Shown here: piece by piece, positions 1 to 4,868 of the stretch
Layout: the number at the start of each line of letters is the position of its first letter
Numbering within the stretch: position 1 is the stretch's first letter
Assembly (NCBI RefSeq): GCF_938045595.1
Contig: NZ_CALIBB010000120.1
Coordinates: 1 to 5,092 of the forward strand
DNA: 5,092 nt
Direction of reading: 5' to 3'
Source: an uncultured Campylobacter sp.
GTDB taxonomy: Bacteria; Campylobacterota; Campylobacteria; Campylobacterales; Campylobacteraceae
Position numbers and translations under genes: made by a program
Notes under the pieces: generated by a model
Told to the model about the DNA's origin: nothing
Seen by the model: the letters and a program-made list of their open reading frames with translations, nothing else
The model's database searches: none

Positions 1-457
1 GCTTTTTTACATTTTTATAACCAGTCTCGGCAATAGGAAGCGAATTTTCATTTAAAGAATTTCTTTCTTTACTAAATTCAATTAATCTTTTAGTGTATTC
101 ATCTATATAATTTGAATTTTTTATTTCAATATCATTAAAAATTCTTATTTGATTTCTTAACGATAAAAATTTATTACCGTTATTTTGGTGAGATAAATAT
201 TTTTCTTGCGGATTTAAGAATATTAGAATTACTGTTATAAAGCTAGAAATTATACCGCAAATTACTGTACATAATTGACTATCTAGTAAGGTGAGTGTAA
301 ATGACAAACAAAGTGATAGGATTGAAAATATCATTAGTCAATAATAAAGACGTCGCCAAAATTTAGCGCTTTCAAAATGTCCTTTTGCAGAATATATACA
401 ATCTTCCTTTAATCTTTCAGCTTCTTGTTTAATATTTTCTATTGTATTTACGTTCAT
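1..457 (-). pseudogene. SLATT-domain two-TM membrane protein, interrupted by an in-frame TGA; 3' end beyond window
   Basis: Reading from the ATG at 457, the frame gives 39 residues ending in KGHFESAKFWRRLYY, then TGA (338-340), then about 112 more open codons to the window edge. The whole matches the SLATT layout as I know it: an amphipathic N-terminal helix with a [KR]GHF..A..FW motif, two adjacent transmembrane segments (about codons 42-58 and 62-81), then LNPQEK (81-86) and a cytosolic helix with NNGNKFLSLRNQIRIF (about 91-106). Tryptophan fits at the TGA, so one TGG to TGA change would explain the break. SLATT proteins are predicted pore-forming effectors of CBASS-like and reverse-transcriptase-linked defence systems; that role is family knowledge. 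No nucleotidyltransferase or other partner lies in the window. Base composition is far more AT-rich than the neighbours, pointing to acquisition. Reinitiation at the ATG of codon 42 could still produce the TM portion. The family call is firm; loss of function is less so. Confidence 0.75.
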
Positions 458-549
458 CTTACTTCGTCATCTTTCATAAAAATTAGTTTAATTTTGTGTA
501 TAGATAGCAATCTTATGTTTTTGAGTAAAATGCTTTTTTTGTAGCCCAT
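454..549 (-). CDS. Possible 31-aa leader ORF translationally coupled to the SLATT gene
   Basis: The ORF runs ATG GGC TAC ... GAA GTA AGA TGA and its stop overlaps the SLATT start codon as ATGA, the classic arrangement for coupled translation. AAGAAAGG lies about six bases before its ATG, a better ribosome binding site than the one in front of the SLATT ATG itself. The product is small, basic and hydrophobic in the middle (MGYKKSILLKNIRLLSIHK...) and I do not recognise it. In such AT-rich sequence a 31-codon ORF can arise by chance, so the case rests on the overlap and the binding site. It could be a leader peptide or the tail of a decayed upstream partner gene. Confidence 0.25.
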   Translation of the reverse strand: MGYKKSILLKNIRLLSIHKIKLIFMKDDEVR

Positions 550-657
550 TTTTTACCTTTCTTAGTTTTAATTATAGCTAATTTTGGATTATACATGGCT
601 TTCAAATTATATATTTAAAGCCGCACTCTAGGCAAGAATTAGAAATACATCTAGATT

Positions 658-771
658 TTATTCTGTCCCCTGCGCCTTTGTGTTCTGCCAACACAAGAAA
701 AACACAAAGATTAGTGGCGCCGAACCATAAAATTTTTTCATTTTATGAAGTCGCAAAACTCCGCTTGTCAT
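658..771 (-). CDS. Possible 37-aa hydrophobic small protein
   Basis: The ORF starts ATG ACA AGC GGA and ends ACA GAA TAA. A second in-frame ATG at codon 11 begins MKKFYGSAPLIFVFLLCWQ, which looks like a short lysine-led signal or single transmembrane segment, with FLLC resembling a weak lipobox; only NTKAQGTE follows. There is no clear ribosome binding site for either ATG. The ORF spans two hairpin-forming stretches (676-709, 726-747), so the DNA may be constrained as structure or as a dispersed repeat rather than as protein. Function unknown. Confidence 0.25.
   Translation of the reverse strand: MTSGVLRLHKMKKFYGSAPLIFVFFLCWQNTKAQGTE
676..709. repeat. Inverted repeat with two alternative right arms
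   Basis: CTTTGTGTT (676-684) can pair with AACACAA (690-696; 7 bp, 5-base loop) or with AACACAAAG (701-709; 9 bp). The longer pairing is flanked by GCGCC (672-676) and GGCGC (716-720), which are also complementary. The two hairpins are mutually exclusive because they share the left arm. Neither is followed by a T-run that would make it a simple terminator. Confidence 0.45.
726..747. repeat. AT-rich perfect hairpin
   Basis: CATAAAAT (726-733) and ATTTTATG (740-747) are perfect inverted repeats around the loop TTTTTC. It lies between the small ORF's two candidate start codons and the alternative-hairpin element. Role unknown; it could be part of a non-coding RNA or a mobile-element end. Confidence 0.4.
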
Positions 772-841
772 AAGTCTAGTGTTTAATACGCAATTAAAAT
801 TCGGCGAAATTTTTAACGATGTATAAAGGAAAAAAGGGTCG

Positions 842-1585
842 CTAAGTGTTCAAGTCCGGATAATCCCACGCATTATATTCATCCGTCAGATTATCGTTCT
901 CCGCCCCCTTGCAGCATAGCCACTCTAGCCCGCCGCGCCTCTCCATCACGACCTCTTCGTCGAGCCCCGCGCAGTCTGAGCCGTGCACGCGGGCATTGAC
1001 GCACGCCCAGTGGTAGCGGTAGATGAGATCGAGCGCCTGCAAAATTTCATCCGTGCCCCGCAGCTTCACGCGCGCTGAAAAATCGCCGCTGCTAAAGGTG
1101 TCCATCACAAAGGCGCAGTCGCAGATCTCGCTCGGAAAGCTAAGCTCCTCCACGAGCCCCATCGCCCACATCAGCGCCCACAGCGACTCGTATTTCCAGC
1201 CCATATTTATGGCCTCGTCGCGGCTTGCCTCGCCCTGCGTGACGCGGCGCTCCATGCGCGAGAGCTTGTCTATGCAGCCGTAGCGGTTCGTAAGAAAGTC
1301 CCGCGCGCCCTGCTTACCCTCATCCGCGAGCTTGCCCTCGTCTCTGATCGAGCAGGCGCACATTATCGCCGCGTAAGAACAGATCGCGCGAGCGATGACT
1401 TCGTCCTTTTCGCGCGGGGTGACCTCGTCCGTCTCGTATCGTAGCGGCAGATGATCGATATACGGCACGCCTTGGGATTTTAAAATTTCGATGCTTATAT
1501 CCTTGCGCTCTTGCGCGGTCTTGCCGATCTTTGCGGCGTTTGCGCTATTTTTGCCGCCTTTTTTGAAAAAATCCGAAAATGCCAT
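842..1585 (-). CDS. DUF4272 domain-containing protein
   Basis: A complete 247-aa protein starts at an ATG preceded by GAGAGGAG. The DUF4272 pattern is seen in order: an N-terminal basic/polar tail (1-25), the entry motif RKDISIEILKSQGVP followed by HLPLRYETDEV (28-55), EVIARAICSYAA (62-73), the core GWKYESLWALMWAMGLVEEL (129-148) with P151, a CDCAFV strand, the LRGTDEILQALDLIYRYHWACVNAR helix (175-199), and a closing EVVMERRGGLEWL (211-223). The family has no established biochemical function; it often occurs near polymorphic-toxin or immunity-type genes, which is background and not shown here. GC content is far higher than in the SLATT segment just downstream, so the boundary between native and acquired DNA lies at about 660-840. 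A TAAAAT at 1613-1618 could be its -10 box. A T6 run follows the stop (minus strand, about 832-837), but I found no stem before it. Confidence 0.9.
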   Translation of the reverse strand: MAFSDFFKKGGKNSANAAKIGKTAQERKDISIEILKSQGVPYIDHLPLRYETDEVTPREKDEVIARAICSYAAIMCACSIRDEGKLADEGKQGARDFLTNRYGCIDKLSRMERRVTQGEASRDEAINMGWKYESLWALMWAMGLVEELSFPSEICDCAFVMDTFSSGDFSARVKLRGTDEILQALDLIYRYHWACVNARVHGSDCAGLDEEVVMERRGGLEWLCCKGAENDNLTDEYNAWDYPDLNT

Positions 1586-2007
1586 GAGCTCCTCTCTTAA
1601 AATTTTAAACGTATTTTAAAACAATCGCGCAAAATTTCAGCTTACGACGGTGGGGCGGATTTTTAAATTTAAGCTCAAACCCAAGCTTTGCAATCGGACG
1701 GAAATTTCACGCTGCGTTACGAATTTATGCGCCGCGCAGGCTCGTCCGTGCCTGCAATGAAGCCTAATGTGGCGTCTGAGTGGATCGTTCATAGTGGCTA
1801 AACGCTTAAATTTGCAGGCGTTTGAAATTTACAGCCCTTTGCGAGCCGTCTGCGAAGCGGCGCAAACTAGCGGCGGCAAGTGCGGCTTTGAGATCGTGCG
1901 GCTTACGATGCGGCGGAGTGATTTTTGCTTATATGGACGCCCTTGTGCGAGCGATGCCGCCTTTTCTTGCATAATCAAGCCGTTTAAAACGGAAAAACGA
2001 TTAAATT
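1586..2007. other. Gene-poor stretch
   Basis: No convincing gene is seen. A plus-strand frame at 1673-1801 (43 codons including stop) reads like protein (for example DGNFTLRYEFMRR) but has no start or binding site. A plus-strand open frame at 1767-2033 (88 codons) is Cys/Arg-rich with no ribosome binding site and no recognisable domain. Both may be remnants of a decayed gene or chance frames in GC-rich DNA. Confidence 0.35.
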
Positions 2008-2593
2008 CTAAAAGCGCGTATGATTTGAAGTAGTGTTTTTTGCGTAGACGTCGCCTTTGCTCGCGCTATCGATGCCGCCCGTTTATAGCGTCGTAATATT
2101 CGGCAGTTTGTCGTTATTTAGATCAAATTTTAAAATTTTACCGTCCGCGCAGCGCTTTGCGTAAAAATAATCTTTGTAAAAAGAAGCGCCGCAGCCAAGC
2201 CCGCGACCGATCGTTTCGTCGTTTTGAGTTTATCTTTGATCGCGGAGAAAATTCTCCCAAGTAGCCGTGCCCGAATTTTTTGCGACTAGCCGCAGCGCGA
2301 TCATCTCTATAGCTTTTTGCGTCTCTGCTCGCCCGTGCCTTCTATGATGCTTCGATACATATCGTCGTAAAATACCTTTGCAGGCAATTCGGGCTCTTGC
2401 GGCGATTCTAGCGATATAAAAATTTTAAGCTTTGCCTTAGATCGGTTAAGTTTCGGCGGTTACTCGAACCTGCTTTGGCGGCGCCATAGGCGCTTCTTTT
2501 TTGCAAATATACCGTCCCGCCGCAGCCGGCAAGGATGTCCGCGATATACGGAATAAAATCACCGAGCGGCATAAGAAGGTGGACGCGGGGCAT
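2008..2593 (-). pseudogene. Decayed unrecognised protein gene with several frameshifts and two stops
   Basis: Protein-like sequence can be followed on the minus strand through changing frames. From the ATG at 2593 it reads MPLGDFIPYIADILAGCGG. At an A6 run (T at 2497-2502) the neighbouring frame continues KKEAPMAPPKQVRVTAE. From about 2453 a third frame gives KAKLKIFISLESPQEPELP and YDDMYRSIIEGTGE, ending in TAG (2307-2309). Restoring one base near 2326-2331 joins ETQKAIEMIALRLVAKNSG and ATWENFLRDQR, then TAA (2230-2232), then in the same frame ETIGRGLGCGASFYKDYFY and DGKILKFDLNNDKLPNITT, TAA (2083-2085), and a last piece to 2010. The residue make-up (alternating hydrophobics, FYKDYFYAK, DGKILKFDL) looks like genuine degraded coding sequence. 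LAGC could be a lipobox, but the preceding segment carries acidic residues and is a poor signal peptide. I do not recognise the family. Confidence 0.5.
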
Positions 2594-2708
2594 TTATCTG
2601 CGTTTTAAATTTTACTTTTTATGGCCTCGGTGATCGCGCGCCGCTTTAAATCGATGCTTGTCTTTTGATCGCGCGTTCGCATAAGCAAAACGCGCTTTGC
2701 CGCGTAAA

Positions 2709-2743
2709 TTTAAAAGCGGCGCCCGTATTTAGCCGAGCGCCGC
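2709..2743 (-). terminator. Probable rho-independent terminator after the pepE-like gene
   Basis: GCGGCGC (2716-2722) and GCGCCGC (2737-2743) form a 7-bp GC stem, extendable by CG/CG past one mismatch. On the minus strand it is followed by TTTTAAATTT, a broken T-tract. It lies about 80 bases past the stop of the dipeptidase gene, so it could end that transcript. Confidence 0.45.
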
Positions 2744-2774
2744 AATTAAAATTTAAACGATTCGCGCATTCAAA

Positions 2775-2800
2775 CGAGCAGTGCCGTCTGGCACCTCTCG
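2775..2800. repeat. Hairpin just past the pepE-like stop codon
   Basis: CGAG (2775-2778) / CTCG (2797-2800) and GTGCC (2781-2785) / GGCAC (2790-2794) form a two-part stem around the loop GTCT, with a 2x2 internal loop. It starts about 20 bases after the dipeptidase stop on the minus strand. There is no T-run directly after it, so it may protect the mRNA 3' end or work with the second hairpin at 2716-2743. Confidence 0.4.
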
Positions 2801-2821
2801 GTTAAATTTAAGCGGGTGCGA

Positions 2822-3655
2822 TCAATACTTAAATGAGCTGCCCGGCTCGATCAACTTAACCTTTTGCTTATAGTTCATCTTTAGAACCGCGGCGGGCCCG
2901 AGCACGGTCGCCTTCTCGCCCTCTAGCCAAAACGCCGTACCCTCCGGCATCGCATAAACGGTCGATTTTTGATTAGCGATCAAAAATTCCTCCAGCCTCT
3001 CCTCTCTGCTCTCGCCGTTGTGCCCCGCAGGCTTGCCCGAGATGAAGTGCGGATTGATCTGGTGCGGGAAAATATTGAAGGTATTAAACGACTCAGGCTC
3101 GATGATCGGCATATCGTTCGTCGTCATCATCGTAGCGCCCGCGACGTTCGAGCCCGCGCTCCAGCCGATATACGGCGTGCCGTCCTCGACCATTTTGCTG
3201 ATTAGCGCGATGAGCTCGTTTTCGTACATATCGTGCACGAGCTTGAAGGTGTTGCCGCCGCCTACGAATATGCAATCCGCGCTCGCAACTTCCTTCGCGG
3301 CGTTTTTAGCGTGGTGAACGCCGACGATGTTTAAATTTAAGCTTGCAAGCGCCTCTTTGACGCGCTTTTCATATTCATCGTAGCTCCTGCGTAGGCTCGC
3401 GTAAGGGATGAAAACGATCTTTTTGCCCGCGAGGTTGTTCTCCTGTGCAAATTTACCGATCCACGACACCGCGTGCGATAGATACTTCGTGTCTTTGTAG
3501 CCCGAGCTTGAGAGCAGCAGCGCTCTTTGCTTGCTATGATCGCGCTTAGAGAGCTTAAACGCCTTTTCGCTCGCAGCCAGTTCGCTCGTACCGAGCATCG
3601 CAGCGCCCGCCGCCAAAGCGGCTACCTTTAGTAGGTCTCGTCTTTGATTTTGCAT
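2822..3655 (-). CDS. pepE: Dipeptidase E-like peptidase (family S51) with twin-arginine signal
   Basis: The 277-aa protein resembles alpha-aspartyl dipeptidase PepE, which cleaves Asp-X dipeptides with a serine nucleophile in a class-I-glutaminase-like fold. Visible landmarks are LLLSSSGYKDT (47-56), FIPYA (82-86), the GGGNTF turn (132-137), the nucleophile elbow GWSAGSN with Ser166, Asp181, INPHF with His203, and MPEGT with Glu238. The spacings Ser+37 to His and Ser+72 to Glu equal those of Salmonella PepE (Ser120, His157, Glu192), so the triad looks intact. The N-terminus NQRRDLLKV, then a hydrophobic AALAAGAAML stretch, is a Tat-type signal of about 28 residues. Cytosolic PepE proteins are about 230 aa, so the extra length is the leader and linker. 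AAAGGAG sits five bases before the ATG. Export via Tat is inferred. It is a single gene, divergent from the alkyltransferase-like gene. Confidence 0.92.
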   Translation of the reverse strand: MQNQRRDLLKVAALAAGAAMLGTSELAASEKAFKLSKRDHSKQRALLLSSSGYKDTKYLSHAVSWIGKFAQENNLAGKKIVFIPYASLRRSYDEYEKRVKEALASLNLNIVGVHHAKNAAKEVASADCIFVGGGNTFKLVHDMYENELIALISKMVEDGTPYIGWSAGSNVAGATMMTTNDMPIIEPESFNTFNIFPHQINPHFISGKPAGHNGESREERLEEFLIANQKSTVYAMPEGTAFWLEGEKATVLGPAAVLKMNYKQKVKLIEPGSSFKY

Positions 3656-3693
3656 CTTTTCTCCTTTAAATCAAAGTTGATATCTGTTTTGAA

Positions 3694-3699
3694 ATTATA
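3694..3699 (-). promoter_or_regulatory. -10 box of the pepE-like gene
   Basis: On the minus strand this reads TATAAT in the context GGAATATAATTTC, about 39 bases before the ATG. No TTGACA-like -35 is evident, which is usual in Campylobacter. The transcript would start near 3687, giving a short leader that contains AAAGGAG (3661-3667). Confidence 0.6.
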
Positions 3700-3720
3700 T
3701 TCCTTTACATATAAAGAGGG

Positions 3721-3909
3721 GCTGAATATCCGGTTTAAATTTTGCTTGCGCGCAGGTCTCGGCAGGGTAAAATTTAAAACTACTAAATTTCAAATTCGGC
3801 GAGGCGCCGCGTCGTAAAATTTAAAAACGCGGCTAAATTTAATGAAATTCATGGCGCCGACACGAGGTTAAATTTAGTGAAATTTCGCCCAAATTTAAAC
3901 GCGAAAGAG
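3721..3909. other. AAATTT-rich intergenic region with a duplicated 20-mer
   Basis: No gene is seen between the divergent pepE-like and alkyltransferase-like promoters. From 3721 to 3960 there are about ten AAATTT words, mostly inside TAAATTTA or AAAATTT. One 20-base unit (GGCTAAATTTAATGAAATTC, 3831-3850) recurs at 3866-3885 with three mismatches, and GGCGCCG occurs at 3803-3809 and 3853-3859. This could be a local duplication or a binding region for an AT-specific nucleoid protein. Confidence 0.45.
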
Positions 3910-3915
3910 TATAAT
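3910..3915 (+). promoter_or_regulatory. -10 box placing the transcription start on an ATG
   Basis: TATAAT in GAGTATAATCGCGCC. The expected start, six to seven bases downstream, falls at 3921-3922, which is the A of ATG GTT TTG (3922-3924). That leaves no room for a leader or Shine-Dalgarno sequence and suggests a leaderless transcript for the downstream alkyltransferase-like gene. Confidence 0.55.
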
Positions 3916-3962
3916 CGCGCCATGGTTTTGACGCAAAATTTGATCTATGAAATTTTACCCTT

Positions 3963-4220
3963 GTGGGGGAGATCCCCGCGGGCAGGGTCGCTAGCTACGG
4001 GCAGATCGCGCGCCTGATCGGGCTGCCCGCTCACTCGCGGCTCGTGGGGCGCGTGCTCTCGCAAGCAGAGCTCTACGGCGACTACCCGTGCCACCGCGTC
4101 GTAAATCATGAGGACGCCTTGGCGGCGAGCTTTGCGGCTCAGCGCGAACTGCTAGAGGCCGAAGGCGTGGAATTTAGAGGCGAGCGCGTCTGTATGAAAA
4201 AGCACCGCTGGGAGTGCTAA
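3963..4220 (+). CDS. Short MGMT-family DNA alkyltransferase-like protein, N-terminus out of frame
   Basis: From a GTG at 3963 the frame encodes 85 residues covering the DNA-binding/active-site domain of O6-alkylguanine-DNA alkyltransferases: IPAGRVASYGQIARLIGLP (4-22), a helix-turn-helix with SRLVGRVL carrying the arginine finger (R30), the active-site motif PCHRVVN (42-48) with Cys43, then RELLEAEGVEF (61-71) and KKHRW (79-83). Alkyltransferase-like (ATL) proteins have Trp at the Cys position; here the Cys is kept, so transfer chemistry is possible. The GTG has no ribosome binding site. From ATG 3922 the other frame gives MVLTQNLIYEILPLWG, just the kind of N-terminal helix this family has before IPAGRVASYG; one extra G in the G5 run (3965-3969) would join the two. 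The gene is therefore either frameshifted (3922-4220) or started at GTG. The family call is firm; the start and activity are uncertain. Confidence 0.8.
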   Translation: MGEIPAGRVASYGQIARLIGLPAHSRLVGRVLSQAELYGDYPCHRVVNHEDALAASFAAQRELLEAEGVEFRGERVCMKKHRWEC

Positions 4221-4325
4221 GGCCTAATCGCCGCAGCCTGAAGCACGGAATTTACGGATCGTTTGAAGCGCAAAATTTTAAATTGTCCGCGGCATGGAAT
4301 TTTAATTTATAAAATTTTAGATCCG

Positions 4326-4376
4326 CGCAGGTTTAAGCGGCGTAGCGGCAGCGCTGCCGACCGCTAAGAGCCTGCG
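4326..4376. repeat. Nested inverted repeat, possible two-way terminator
   Basis: Three nested arm pairs are visible: CGCAGG (4326-4331) / CCTGCG (4371-4376), AGCGG (4336-4340) / CCGCT (4361-4365), and a perfect 14-base palindrome CGGCAGCGCTGCCG (4346-4359). The middle arms sit asymmetrically (five bases against one). It lies between the alkyltransferase-like gene and the small minus-strand ORF, whose stop codon (4364-4366) falls inside it. Flanks are T- or A-rich but without a clean T-run on either strand. It could be a shared terminator or a protein-binding site. Confidence 0.5.
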
Positions 4377-4621
4377 AGCTTCATTTGTTTGTAGATGCGG
4401 CGCAAATCATCATGCGTGAAAAGATAAAATTCATCTTTTTTGCGTGGCGGCTTAAATGCTGCACTAAGCGGCTCCTCGGCATCAGTCCGCCGCAGTTTTA
4501 CGAAGCAGGCGCGACGCCGCCTATTGGTTTTCTTGTCGCGCCCGTTTCGGCACCGCTTATAGATTTTGGCTATCGTAAATTTTGACCCAAAAAGGCAAAT
4601 TTGGCCGCTAATTTTAGTCAA
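4364..4621 (-). CDS. Hypothetical 85-aa basic protein with TTG start
   Basis: I do not recognise this product. Its main support is GGAGGAG (4629-4635, minus strand) placed seven bases before a TTG start, an excellent ribosome binding site. The N-terminal half is rich in Arg/Lys (RCRNGRDKKTNRRRRACF), while the end (KKDEFYLFTHDDLRRIYKQ) reads like a genuine protein C-terminus. The other minus-strand frames contain several stops. Its stop codon lies within the 4326-4376 inverted repeat. It could be a small nucleic-acid-binding protein, the remains of a larger gene, or a chance frame. Confidence 0.4.
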   Translation of the reverse strand: MTKISGQICLFGSKFTIAKIYKRCRNGRDKKTNRRRRACFVKLRRTDAEEPLSAAFKPPRKKDEFYLFTHDDLRRIYKQMKLAGS

Positions 4622-4673
4622 ATTTAAGCTCCTCCGCGAAAAATGCGACGCCGTTTTTTAAAGACATATAAAA

Positions 4674-4826
4674 ATGCCTAGCAAATTTAACGCGCTCACC
4701 GATCCGATATTTAAACTCGCAAGCCAAATTTATCCTCAGGATGCGGGTAAATTTACCCTAAGTCCGAAAGCAAAAGACAAAATAAAGCCAAATTTAAGGC
4801 GTAAAGCATTGCTGAATATTAACTAA
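4674..4826 (+). CDS. Possible 50-aa small protein upstream of hchA
   Basis: The ORF from ATG CCT AGC to AAC TAA encodes a lysine-rich peptide beginning MPSKFNALTDPIFKLASQ and ending in KALLNIN. It has no transmembrane segment and no family I recognise. The only upstream ribosome site is a weak AAAGA. It stops just before the hchA -10 box, so it would be a separate unit. The sequence contains AAATTT words typical of intergenic DNA here, so it may be non-coding. Confidence 0.28.
   Translation: MPSKFNALTDPIFKLASQIYPQDAGKFTLSPKAKDKIKPNLRRKALLNIN
4745..4758. promoter_or_regulatory. 14-bp perfect palindrome upstream of hchA
   Basis: GGGTAAATTTACCC is a perfect palindrome about 75 bases before the hchA -10 box. 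Its symmetry suits a dimeric regulator. It is centred on the AAATTT word common in this region, which lowers its weight as an operator, and it also lies within the doubtful ORF at 4674-4826. Confidence 0.3.
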
Positions 4827-4833
4827 AACCGCA

Positions 4834-4839
4834 TATAAT
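4834..4839 (+). promoter_or_regulatory. -10 box of hchA
   Basis: TATAAT in CGCATATAATCCGGG, 29 bases before the ATG. TTGCTG (4809-4814) is a poor -35 at 19-bp spacing. The short leader then carries AAGGA (4860-4864), four bases before the start. Confidence 0.6.
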
Positions 4840-4868
4840 CCGGGCTCAAATCAATAAAAAAGGACAAA

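Noticed and set aside
513..596. 27-codon minus-strand ORF starting MYNPKLAIIKTKKG
   Set aside because: No ribosome binding site, lysine-rich composition expected from AT-rich DNA, and it overlaps the better-supported ORF at 454-549.
715..780. Possible tRNA or tmRNA end (GGTTCGGCGCC on the minus strand)
   Set aside because: No cloverleaf arms, anticodon stem or CCA-bearing acceptor could be built around it.
1023..1283. Plus-strand ORF opposite the DUF4272 gene
   Set aside because: It is a shadow of a confident gene on the other strand.
1767..2033. 88-codon plus-strand ORF
   Set aside because: No ribosome site, Cys/Arg-rich with no recognisable motif; open frames of this size are common in GC-rich decaying DNA.
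2536..2593. Lipoprotein signal peptide (LAGC) at the start of the decayed gene
   Set aside because: The preceding segment contains Asp residues and lacks a basic start and a continuous hydrophobic core, so the lipobox may be coincidental.
2969..3317. Plus- and minus-strand ORFs inside the dipeptidase gene
   Set aside because: All are alternative frames of a gene with an intact catalytic set.
4385..4585. Plus-strand ORF opposite the basic 85-aa ORF
   Set aside because: No ribosome site; the opposite strand has the stronger start signal.
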